Below are positions 1-5,491 of a DNA stretch of 8,259 nt, in pieces. This DNA comes from Planktotalea sp. (GTDB lineage: Bacteria; Pseudomonadota; Alphaproteobacteria; Rhodobacterales; Rhodobacteraceae). The DNA is taken from contig JAHEGL010000067.1 of assembly GCA_024645145.1 (NCBI GenBank), forward strand, positions 1-8,259. The letters are read 5' to 3'. How positions within the stretch are numbered: the stretch's first letter is position 1; every line of letters starts with the position of its first letter. The notes beneath the pieces were generated by a model that saw nothing but the letters and a program-made list of their open reading frames with translations, was not told the DNA's origin and did not search any database. The position numbers and the translations under genes are program-made.

Positions 1-237
1 ATCCCGACGACGGGTGCTACTGGCTCAGAATTGACGCGTTTGAATGATGATTTGAAGGTGCCGTGTCCAAGCGAACTGGGTCATGCAAAAGATGATGCGA
101 TGTTTTCTGTGATGGTGGAACAGGCACTTGCGTCAGGATCGCCCGAGAACAACCCGCGTATCCCGAGTACGGATGAGATTATTCAATTATATCAACATAT
201 TTGGTCGAAAGGGCGCGCATATCTACGCGCCCTTTAG
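1..237 (+). CDS. C-terminal end of a probable iron-containing alcohol dehydrogenase (partial)
   Basis: An open frame enters from the left edge and ends at TAG 235-237, giving 78 residues of a C-terminus. The tail resembles the end of group III iron-containing alcohol dehydrogenases: an L-x-x-L-N-x-D-L-x-V-P segment, an S-E-L-G turn, then the run Q-A-L-A-S-G-S-P-E-N-N-P-R and a last helix with I-I-Q-L-Y. The family oxidises alcohols or reduces aldehydes with NAD(P) and a divalent metal. The metal-binding histidines and the nucleotide-binding domain would lie outside the window, so substrate and activity cannot be judged. The last nine codons also encode the left arm and most of the right arm of a terminator hairpin. 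The gene converges on the sulfate-activation gene. The assignment rests on C-terminal pattern only and is moderate. Confidence 0.62.
   Translation: MPTTGATGSELTRLNDDLKVPCPSELGHAKDDAMFSVMVEQALASGSPENNPRIPSTDEIIQLYQHIWSKGRAYLRAL
208..235. terminator. Probable bidirectional terminator embedded in a coding end
   Basis: A perfect 10-bp inverted repeat, AAAGGGCGCG (208-217) and CGCGCCCTTT (226-235), encloses an 8-nt loop. Each arm ends in three A or T bases, so either strand gives a GC-rich stem followed by a short U run. It lies inside the last codons of the plus-strand gene and just beyond the stop (242-244) of the minus-strand gene, so it is well placed to end both convergent transcripts. The U runs are short, so efficiency is uncertain. 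Confidence 0.72.
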
Positions 238-241
238 TCAT

Positions 242-2320
242 TTACTCAGCGGCGATCAGGCCCATGCTTTCCAGCTTGAGGATCACTTGGTGCGCGCAGT
301 TGTCAACGCCGACATTCTCTGTCTCAACACTAAGCTCTGGGCTCACAGGCACATCATAGGGATCTGAAATACCGGTGAATTCCTTGATCTTGCCTTCACG
401 CGCGAGCTTGTAAAGACCCTTGCGATCACGGCGCTCACATTCCTCTATCGAGGTGGCGACGTGGATCTCTACGAATGCACCGAAGGCTTCAACGTCTTCA
501 CGTACCGCACGGCGCGTGGTTGCATAAGGCGCGATCGGCGCACAGATAGCGATACCGCCGTTCTTGGTGATTTCTGACGCAACATAACCGATACGACGGA
601 TGTTCAGGTCACGGTGCTCTTTGCTGAAGCCCAGCTCAGAGCTGAGGTTCTTGCGCACGATATCACCGTCCAAAAGGGTCACAGGACGACCTCCCATTTC
701 CATCAACTTCACCATCAACGCGTTGGCGATTGTTGATTTACCGGAGCCAGAAAAGCCTGTGAAAAAGACGGTAAAGCCTTGCTTGGAACGTGGTGGTTTG
801 GTCTTGCGCAGTTCTTTGACGACTTCTGGGAAGGAAAACCACTCTGGGATCTCAAGACCTTCGGACAAGCGGCGGCGCAGTTCCGTGCCCGAGATGTTGA
901 GAATTGTGACCTTGTCTTTATCTTCGATCTCGTCAATCGCTTCGTATTGTGCGCGTTCGTCGACCCAAACCATGTGCTTGAAATCAACCATTTCACAGCC
1001 GATTTCAGACTGGTTCGCACGGTAGAGTTCTTGGGCATCGTATGGGCCGTAGAAATCTTCGCCCGCAGAGTTGCTGCCGGGGCCAGCGTGGTCACGACCA
1101 ACGATGAAATGTGTACAGCCGTGGTTTGCGCGGATCAGACCGTGCCAAACGGCTTCACGTGGACCAGCCATGCGCATTGCGAGGTTCAGCAGAGACATAG
1201 ACGTTGTGGAGCTTGGGTATTTGCCCAGTACCGCTTCGTAGCAACGTACACGCGTGAAATGGTCGACGTCGCCGGGCTTGGTCATGCCAACAACAGGGTG
1301 GATCAAAAGGTTTGCTTGCGCTTTTTTCGCAGCACGGAACGTAAGTTCTTGATGTGCGCGGTGCAGGGGATTGCGGGTTTGAAATGCAATAACTTTGCGC
1401 CAACCCATTTTACGGAAATACGCGCGCAGCTCATTTGGTGTGTCGCGACTTCCACGGAAATCATAATGTACAGGTTGTTGGATGCCAGTCACAGGGCCAC
1501 CAAGGTAGATCTTTCCAGCTTGGTTGTGCAAATAGTTCACTGCTGGGTGCGCATCGTCGTTGGCGCCGAAGACTTTTTCGGCTTCAACGGCCTTGTTCGG
1601 CTCCCATCGATCCGTGACGGTCATCGTGCCGAGGATCACACCCTCTTGGTCGCGCAGGGCAATATCTTGGCCAAGCTCGATGGAAGCTGCGAACTCTTCG
1701 GAGACATCAAGCGTGATTGGCATGGGCCAAAGCGTGCCGTCCGCGAGACGCATGTTTTCGACAACGCCGTTGTAATCCTCTTCGCCTAGGAAGCCTTTGA
1801 GCGGGTTGAACCCACCATTCATCAACAGTTCTAAGTCGCAAGTCTGGCGCGGCGAGAGATCGTGAGAGGTAAGGTCTGCCGCTTCCATCTTCATCTTTTG
1901 TGCGGAATCGTAAGAGACATATAGCTCTGGAATGGGTGCAAGGTTGTTTTGCATTAGCTTGGTCCTGTGTTTGAAAGGGGCAAGGCCGCTCGTCGTGCCA
2001 GTCAATTCAGCATGAAGCGCGTCATATTCTGCGAATTTGCGGGTGAGAAAGTGGTCTGTAAGACGAAGCTTTTCAGCTGCGCCGCGCAATGTAAGTGCAT
2101 AAGCAACGCGTTGACGCTTGTCAGAGCTGTTGCGGTCGCTCAGACGGACGAAACCAGCTTCAATTGCGCTGCGCAGAAGCGTGTTAAGCCGTCCGAGCGA
2201 GATGTTCAAAGCCGTTGCCATCGCACGCTGCGATCCTTCTGGCGTCAGATCAATCTGACGCAAAAGCCGGAAGAGCTGATCTTCTTCCTGAGGCAAAGTT
2301 TTAATGTCTGCGTGCTGCAT
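242..2320 (-). CDS. sat-cysC: MarR-type (EPS-associated) winged-helix domain fused in frame to sulfate adenylyltransferase / adenylylsulfate kinase
   Basis: The frame encodes 692 residues. Residues 12-106 resemble EPS-associated MarR-family regulators: a winged helix with helix-turn-helix at about 31-56, a wing at 60-78, and a basic C-terminal helix around K95-E105. From Met123 the protein is a full ATP sulfurylase (Q-T-R-N-P-L-H-R-A-H at 314-323, G-R-D-H-A-G-P-G at 408-415) followed by APS kinase (P-loop G-F-S-G-S-G-K-S-T at 522-530, D-G-D at 551-553, P-Y-D-V-P at 654-658). Together they make APS from sulfate and ATP, then PAPS, in the cytoplasm. The intact P-loop argues for an active kinase. 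The enzyme part alone is 570 residues. No stop separates the regulator from the enzyme. Start 2320 is preceded by GGA six bases upstream; an internal ATG at 1954 also has a good ribosome binding site, so one fused protein, two products or a split gene pair are all possible. No other sulfur-assimilation gene is adjacent. The enzyme assignment is firm; physical fusion is likely but unproven. Confidence 0.93.
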   Translation of the reverse strand: MQHADIKTLPQEEDQLFRLLRQIDLTPEGSQRAMATALNISLGRLNTLLRSAIEAGFVRLSDRNSSDKRQRVAYALTLRGAAEKLRLTDHFLTRKFAEYDALHAELTGTTSGLAPFKHRTKLMQNNLAPIPELYVSYDSAQKMKMEAADLTSHDLSPRQTCDLELLMNGGFNPLKGFLGEEDYNGVVENMRLADGTLWPMPITLDVSEEFAASIELGQDIALRDQEGVILGTMTVTDRWEPNKAVEAEKVFGANDDAHPAVNYLHNQAGKIYLGGPVTGIQQPVHYDFRGSRDTPNELRAYFRKMGWRKVIAFQTRNPLHRAHQELTFRAAKKAQANLLIHPVVGMTKPGDVDHFTRVRCYEAVLGKYPSSTTSMSLLNLAMRMAGPREAVWHGLIRANHGCTHFIVGRDHAGPGSNSAGEDFYGPYDAQELYRANQSEIGCEMVDFKHMVWVDERAQYEAIDEIEDKDKVTILNISGTELRRRLSEGLEIPEWFSFPEVVKELRKTKPPRSKQGFTVFFTGFSGSGKSTIANALMVKLMEMGGRPVTLLDGDIVRKNLSSELGFSKEHRDLNIRRIGYVASEITKNGGIAICAPIAPYATTRRAVREDVEAFGAFVEIHVATSIEECERRDRKGLYKLAREGKIKEFTGISDPYDVPVSPELSVETENVGVDNCAHQVILKLESMGLIAAE
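1952..1966 (-). promoter_or_regulatory. Internal ribosome binding site and ATG of the enzyme part
   Basis: On the minus strand AGGA (1966-1963) lies eight bases before ATG (1954-1952), which is Met123 of the fused frame. The next residues begin the region expected at the N-terminus of a stand-alone sulfate adenylyltransferase. The ATG is part of TAATG, where TAA (1956-1954) is a stop in the frame one base away. This looks like a translationally coupled stop/start and may be a relic of two separate genes. Confidence 0.6.
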
Positions 2321-2335
2321 GAGACGTCCATAAAG

Positions 2336-2357
2336 GTTTGTTCAATCGTGAACAAAC
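2336..2357. promoter_or_regulatory. Palindromic operator candidate upstream of the regulator-sat gene
   Basis: Perfect 9-bp arms GTTTGTTCA (2336-2344) and TGAACAAAC (2349-2357) flank a 4-bp centre. The palindrome ends 16 bases before the ATG at 2320 and lies downstream of the predicted promoter, so a bound dimer would block transcription. Length and symmetry suit MarR-family operators, and the gene's own N-terminal domain is the obvious candidate ligand (inference). In the transcript it could also fold as a 9-bp hairpin with a CGAU loop. Confidence 0.6.
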
Positions 2358-2359
2358 TT

Positions 2360-2374
2360 CGCATCGTGGATGCG
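2360..2374. repeat. Second inverted repeat in the sat leader
   Basis: CGCATC (2360-2365) and GATGCG (2369-2374) form 6-bp arms around GTG, two bases from the larger palindrome. It falls at the expected transcription start, so it may be an extra regulator site or a structure at the 5' end of the message. Confidence 0.4.
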
Positions 2375-2378
2375 CAGC

Positions 2379-2406
2379 ATTAAATCAAGCGGCCATTTTG
2401 TGACAA
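2379..2406 (-). promoter_or_regulatory. Predicted sigma70-like promoter of the regulator-sat gene
   Basis: On the minus strand TTGTCA (-35, 2406-2401) and TTTAAT (-10, 2384-2379) are separated by 16 bases. Each matches five of six consensus positions. Transcription would start near 2372, leaving a leader of about 50 nt that contains both inverted repeats. The -35 box overlaps a further palindrome, TTTTGT-G-ACAAAA (2396-2408), which could be an activator or repressor site. Confidence 0.55.
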
Positions 2407-2431
2407 AAATTGGCGTGTCGCAGATGAAACG

Positions 2432-2458
2432 AAAAATGCCCCACCAAGTAAGCAGGGC
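2432..2458 (-). terminator. Intrinsic terminator of trxB
   Basis: Downstream of the trxB stop the minus-strand transcript can form an 8-bp stem (2458-2451 with 2445-2438, four G-C pairs at the base, G-U wobbles higher up) with a 5-nt loop. It is followed by a run of five U (2436-2432). This is a standard rho-independent layout and separates trxB from the sat promoter. Confidence 0.62.
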
Positions 2459-2485
2459 GTTATATATTAAATAAAAATCAGTAAG

Positions 2486-3427
2486 TTAGTCGTTCTCGGC
2501 AAGCCAACGTTCAGCTTCGAGTGCGGCCATGCAACCCATTCCTGCAGAGGTGACGGCCTGGCGATATTTGTGATCCGTCAAATCACCTGCAGCGAAAACT
2601 CCGGGAATCGAAGTGGCTGTGCTGTCAGGTTGTGTGACGACATACCCGCCCATGTGCGTTTCCAAAACGTCGCTGACGAGTTCATTGGCGGGTGCGTGAC
2701 CGATGGCAACGAATACGCCCTTGCATGGTAGGTTTGTGATTTCGCCTGTCTTGGTGTGCTTGACCTTAACACCTTCTACACCGAGGGGAGCATCAGTGCC
2801 GTAAACTTCTTCGATCTCGTGAAACCAAAGTGTTTCGATCTTTGGGTTTTTCAACAAACGATCCTCGAGGATCTTCTCAGACCGGAGTTCATCGCGGCGA
2901 TGCACAAGCGTCACTTTGGACGCGAATTTGGTTAGAAACAGCGCTTCTTCAACGGCTGTATTGCCGCCACCGACGACAACTATTTCCATGCCGCGATAGA
3001 AGAAGCCATCGCAGGTTGCGCAGGCAGACACGCCGAACCCTTTGAATTTTTCTTCTGATGGGAGGCCAAGCCATTTTGCGCGCGCACCAGTCGCAAGGAT
3101 GACGGAGTCGCATGTGTAAAGCGTGCCGCTGTCGCCTTTTGCTTTGAAGGGGCGCTCGGAGAGGTCGAGGTCAGTGATGATATCACCAATGATTTCCGTG
3201 CCCATCGCTTTGGCGTGTGCTTCCATGCGGATCATCAAATCGGGGCCTTGTACTTCGGAATCGCCAGGCCAGTTTTCGACTTCCGTTGTCGTTGTCAGTT
3301 GGCCGCCAGGTTCGATACCTTGCACCAAAATAGGGTTCAACATCGCACGACTGGCATAGACGCCGGCAGTGTAGCCAGCAGGGCCGGAGCCGATGATAAG
3401 AACTTTGGAGTGACGTGTCTCGGCCAT
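2486..3427 (-). CDS. trxB: Thioredoxin-disulfide reductase
   Basis: The 313-residue flavoprotein transfers electrons from NADPH through FAD and a redox disulfide to thioredoxin in the cytoplasm. Visible from the chosen start: the FAD-binding G-S-G-P-A-G (13-18), the active-site C-A-T-C (136-139) followed by D-G-F-F, the NADPH-binding G-G-G-N-T-A (153-158), the phosphate-contact motif H-R-R-D-E-L-R (176-182), and the C-terminal FAD motif G-V-F-A-A-G-D (276-282). Length is normal for the family. The frame is open for another 23 codons upstream to 3496, but that stretch is not conserved-looking. ATG 3427 places the Rossmann strand at the usual distance and is preceded by an AAAGG about ten bases upstream. 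The gene is divergent from the Lrp-type regulator and has its own terminator. Confidence 0.96.
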   Translation of the reverse strand: MAETRHSKVLIIGSGPAGYTAGVYASRAMLNPILVQGIEPGGQLTTTTEVENWPGDSEVQGPDLMIRMEAHAKAMGTEIIGDIITDLDLSERPFKAKGDSGTLYTCDSVILATGARAKWLGLPSEEKFKGFGVSACATCDGFFYRGMEIVVVGGGNTAVEEALFLTKFASKVTLVHRRDELRSEKILEDRLLKNPKIETLWFHEIEEVYGTDAPLGVEGVKVKHTKTGEITNLPCKGVFVAIGHAPANELVSDVLETHMGGYVVTQPDSTATSIPGVFAAGDLTDHKYRQAVTSAGMGCMAALEAERWLAEND

Positions 3428-3479
3428 GTGTGCGCTACCTTTTGCTAAATTTCGTGGCTCTCTATAACGGGGAATCAAA

Positions 3480-3494
3480 GGCGCTAAAAGCGCC
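3480..3494. repeat. Inverted repeat in the trxB leader / promoter region
   Basis: GGCGCT (3480-3485) and AGCGCC (3489-3494) form perfect 6-bp arms around AAA. On the minus strand a -10-like TTATAG lies 18 bases downstream (3464-3459) with no good -35 box, so the repeat could overlap the trxB promoter as an operator. If the transcript starts further upstream it would instead be a leader hairpin followed by UUU. The rest of 3428-3635 holds no gene. Confidence 0.45.
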
Positions 3495-3513
3495 AAGCAA
3501 TCCGATCACCTGA

Positions 3514-3605
3514 TTGCGATGTTTGTGCGAGCAAATGGATGATAAGATAATTTTCTTGCGCACTTGCGAAACATTATTGCGTGTACCATGTAGTTTGTAT
3601 TACAT
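3514..3605. promoter_or_regulatory. Repeat-rich control region of the Lrp-type gene
   Basis: The motif TTGCG occurs four times on the plus strand (3514, 3556, 3564, 3577). An inverted repeat ATGTA (3588-3592) / TACAT (3601-3605) follows. Lrp/AsnC proteins bind as oligomers to several spaced sites and commonly control their own gene, so this may be the autoregulatory region. I could not identify a convincing promoter pair here. Confidence 0.3.
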
Positions 3606-3635
3606 CGCCAAAGCACACTCATCGGAGGGACACGC

Positions 3636-4136
3636 ATGGCTGGTATGCGACTCGATCCAATTGATCGCAAAATTCTTGCTGAATTACAGGCGGATGGTCG
3701 AATGACCAACGTTGAACTCGCCAAGCGCGTCGGAATTTCCGCGCCCCCCTGCTTGCGCCGTGTACGTACGCTTGAAGAAGCGGGTTACATCAAGGGCTAT
3801 CATGCTGATGTGGATGCGCGTGAACTCGGCTTCGAGGTGCAGGTGTTTGCAATGGTCGGGCTGCAAAGTCAGGCAGAGGCAGATCTGAGCGCTTTTGAGG
3901 AGCAGTGCCGCCATTGGCCGCTCGTTCGAGAATGTCACATGCTCAATGGTGAAGTGGATTTCGTTCTGAAATGCGTCGCACCCGATCTGAGCTCATTTCA
4001 GAGCTTTCTGACGTCCGAACTTTTGACCACCGAAAATGTGGGAAGCGTGAAAACCTCGCTCGTCATTCGTGGTGCAAAGGACGAGCCTGGTGTTCCATTT
4101 GACGTGCTTGAAGAGCGATTGAGCCAGTCAGACTGA
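3636..4136 (+). CDS. Lrp/AsnC-family transcriptional regulator
   Basis: The 166-residue protein has the standard two-domain layout: an N-terminal helix-turn-helix (L-D-P-I-D-R-K-I-L at 6-14, recognition region about 24-46 with V-G-I-S-A-P-P-C-L-R-R-V) and a C-terminal RAM ligand-binding / oligomerisation domain (about 67-145). Members bind amino acids or related small molecules and switch transcription of metabolic genes. The ligand cannot be read from the sequence. The start is supported by GGAGG seven bases before ATG. The gene is divergent from trxB, 208 bp away, and converges on the Hint-domain gene with nine bases between stop codons. It may control trxB, itself, or both (inference). Confidence 0.95.
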   Translation: MAGMRLDPIDRKILAELQADGRMTNVELAKRVGISAPPCLRRVRTLEEAGYIKGYHADVDARELGFEVQVFAMVGLQSQAEADLSAFEEQCRHWPLVRECHMLNGEVDFVLKCVAPDLSSFQSFLTSELLTTENVGSVKTSLVIRGAKDEPGVPFDVLEERLSQSD

Positions 4137-4146
4137 CTTAATCGCT
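4114..4146. terminator. Long hairpin joining the stop codons of two convergent genes
   Basis: Bases 4114-4128 pair with 4132-4146 around a CAG loop. Of 15 positions, 13 are Watson-Crick, one is G-U on the plus transcript, and one (C4124/A4136) is mismatched. It contains the Lrp stop codon (4134-4136) and touches the Hint-gene stop (4146-4148). Position and symmetry suggest a bidirectional terminator, but neither side has a T run, so it may instead act as a 3' stabilising structure or work with Rho. Confidence 0.5.
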
Positions 4147-4940
4147 TAGTAGCGGGTCAAACTTTCCAAAGTTTCTTTCGACATGCGTGGATACGCCAAA
4201 GCACCGAAGTCCTCGAAGCGATCAATATCTGGGAACAGCGATAAAAAGAGCGAGCGCATGTTTTCGCCAAGCTGATCTTGTGCGCCTTTTCCTGGGTGGT
4301 AAGTTTCGACTTCGCGACCGTTTGCATAGATTGCTGTGTGTTTTTTAGTTTGTAGATGAAACAATCGCACAGGGCTAGGCGGTGAAACAAGGAAGGCGGA
4401 ATGACCATCTTCAAGGTCGCGTGCAGGCGTAAGAACGCAGCTGACCCCTATCTTTTCTTCAAGCGATGGGGGCCTTTGTAACAGGCGGGCATTCTCGCCA
4501 AGAAGAACGTCGCCAAGCGACCCAATATTTGAATACCCATCAGAGACGAGCCGAATTAACCCTTTAAGGGACGATGTCGGAAGGGCTTGCGCGGGTACAA
4601 AACTGGTCGAGCCGATCCAGATCAACGGTTCAGGATCGCCATTAACCGTATCAATCAAATCGCCGGGAAGCAGGTCTTCGACAGCAACAGGACCCATAGG
4701 GGTCGAGATGAGAGTGCCACGCGCAAAGGCGGAGCAGGTCGCTTCAAAGAGGTCAGTGGCAGGCGCAAGATGGTGAGAGGTGCGCGCCGCGCCACAGGGA
4801 AGAAGGGAAGCAATCTCAAATTTGCGCATGAGAGGTTGAGTGCGCGGAGAACGCCCCTGGGAGGGAGAGTACCGATCAGTTGTGACCGGGAGGGAATATG
4901 TATTTTCTGCCCGCAATGCAGGTGAAAGTTGGTTCGCCAT
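4146..4940 (-). CDS. Stand-alone Hint-domain (Hedgehog/intein-like) protein
   Basis: The product has 264 residues. A Hint fold is indicated from about residue 69 to 218: F-A-R-G-T-L-I-S-T at 72-80, G-P-V-A-V-E-D-L-L-P-G-D at 83-94, L-I-W-I-G-S at 106-111, and the late Y-A-N-G-R-E-V-E-T-Y-H-P-G at 205-217. Such proteins are frequent in Rhodobacterales and their function is largely unknown. Classical Hint domains cut or splice their own chain with a Cys or Ser in a C-F-x-x-G-T motif. Here that position is Ala71, and a Cys sits two residues earlier (Cys69), so self-cleavage may be lost. There is no signal peptide, membrane segment or obvious partner domain; the first 65 residues are polar and unrecognised. 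Start 4940 has AGG seven bases upstream. Confidence 0.82.
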   Translation of the reverse strand: MANQLSPALRAENTYSLPVTTDRYSPSQGRSPRTQPLMRKFEIASLLPCGAARTSHHLAPATDLFEATCSAFARGTLISTPMGPVAVEDLLPGDLIDTVNGDPEPLIWIGSTSFVPAQALPTSSLKGLIRLVSDGYSNIGSLGDVLLGENARLLQRPPSLEEKIGVSCVLTPARDLEDGHSAFLVSPPSPVRLFHLQTKKHTAIYANGREVETYHPGKGAQDQLGENMRSLFLSLFPDIDRFEDFGALAYPRMSKETLESLTRY

Positions 4941-4944
4941 GAAT

Positions 4945-4960
4945 ATACCTATCGAGGTAT
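4945..4960 (-). promoter_or_regulatory. Hairpin that covers the ribosome binding site of the Hint gene
   Basis: On the minus transcript AUACCU (4960-4955), loop CGAU, and AGGUAU (4950-4945) form a perfect 6-bp stem. The AGG of the Shine-Dalgarno sequence is in its 3' arm, and AUG follows four bases later. This could hold translation off until the weak stem opens, for example by heat or a bound factor. The same palindrome could instead be a DNA operator. The element is seen; the function is inferred. Confidence 0.45.
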
Positions 4961-5223
4961 GTCACAACCGCGCCGGCCCCCACTGACAACGACGACCGGA
5001 CAAGTCGTTAAATCTGAATTATGGATGTCATGCCCGTCGGGCGTGTGTCAAAATTTAGGTTAATTTCTTCATTACTTTTCACCAATGCTGTTCGTTTTGA
5101 AGGGACTGTTTCGCCAGAAAAAGGCAAAGCTGCCACATTTGTGCCCAGAAGTGGGCGTGTTCTGCTTATGTCGCGCCGAATCGCGGTGCGTTTAGAAGTC
5201 GTGAAAGCGCGTCGCTCTGAAGA
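4961..5223. other. Non-coding stretch upstream of the Hint gene
   Basis: No credible gene was found. The stretch should hold the promoter of the Hint gene, but I see no clear -35/-10 pair. It has an inverted repeat AACGAC (4988-4993) / GTCGTT (5004-5009), a compact palindrome GCCCG-T-CGGGC (5032-5042), and two small hairpins near 5118-5156. A plus-strand frame from 5021 to 5410 runs antisense over the small gene and has no family resemblance. Confidence 0.5.
5118..5156 (-). terminator. Possible terminator downstream of the small basic-protein gene
   Basis: Reading the minus strand, a stem GCCCA (5156-5152) / TGGGC (5147-5143) with a 4-nt loop is followed by a second stem GGCA (5134-5131) / TGCC (5126-5123) and then five T (5122-5118). 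The second stem is only 4 bp, so the call is tentative. It lies about 70 bases beyond the stop codon. Confidence 0.38.
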
Positions 5224-5367
5224 TCAGGCCGACTTGAGTTCTTTTTTCTCAGTGTTGCGCTTGACGATAAAGGCCGCACGTCGCGCACCGCGTTCGAAAG
5301 GGAGCGCGGGAACTTCGGATTTCGCTGTGTTCACGACAGATGCTATGAAGCGTGCTTTGGGTTTCAT
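5224..5367 (-). CDS. Small basic protein of unknown function (47 aa)
   Basis: The frame from ATG 5367 to TGA 5224-5226 encodes 47 residues and is preceded by AGGA at six bases from the ATG, a strong ribosome binding site. The product carries 12 Lys/Arg against 4 acidic residues. It begins M-K-P-K-A-R-F-I-A-S-V-V, has a central P-F-E-R-G-A-R-R-A-A-F-I segment (23-34), and ends in a lysine-rich tail. I believe similar short basic proteins with a W/F-x-R-G-x-R-R core occur in Rhodobacterales, but I cannot confirm it here and know no function. It follows pgeF on the same strand after 124 bp and may have its own promoter. The charge would allow nucleic-acid or ribosome binding (speculative). Confidence 0.78.
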   Translation of the reverse strand: MKPKARFIASVVNTAKSEVPALPFERGARRAAFIVKRNTEKKELKSA

Positions 5368-5416
5368 GGTTAATCCTGCTTTATGCTCGTGTTTGTTTAC
5401 CTATTGGTAACGGTGA

Positions 5417-5437
5417 TGCCGCTTGATTAGGGCGGCA
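5417..5437. repeat. Inverted repeat between pgeF and the small gene
   Basis: TGCCGC (5417-5422) and GCGGCA (5432-5437) form 6-bp arms around nine bases. A second palindrome, TTACC-TATT-GGTAA (5397-5410), lies just to its left. Neither has a T run, so they are more likely operator or leader structures for the small gene than terminators. Confidence 0.35.
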
Positions 5438-5491
5438 AAGTGTCAGGCATTAGGTGGATTTAGGTTAATAGCGCGGAAACTGTGTGATTGT

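Noticed and set aside
1..33. The first residues, I-P-T-T-G-A-T-G-S-E, resemble the I-P-T-T-x-G-T-G-S-E motif of iron-containing alcohol dehydrogenases.
   Set aside because: In that family the motif lies about 250 residues before the C-terminus; here only 78 residues remain. The likeness is probably chance, and the call rests on the C-terminal pattern.
779..1789. A 336-codon open frame on the plus strand inside the sat-cysC region.
   Set aside because: It is antisense to clearly conserved enzyme motifs, has no recognisable domain, and is explained by codon bias of the opposite strand.
3428..3496. A 23-residue N-terminal extension of TrxB.
   Set aside because: It would push the FAD-binding strand away from its usual place, and its sequence lies in the leader with an inverted repeat; ATG 3427 gives the normal length.
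2345..4954. The hairpins at 2336-2357 and 4945-4960 share the same CGAU loop on the minus strand.
   Set aside because: The arms are unrelated and a shared 4-nt loop can arise by chance, so I do not claim a common regulator.
5021..5410. A 129-codon plus-strand frame over the non-coding stretch and the small gene.
   Set aside because: It has no ribosome binding site or family pattern and is antisense to a small frame with a strong ribosome binding site.
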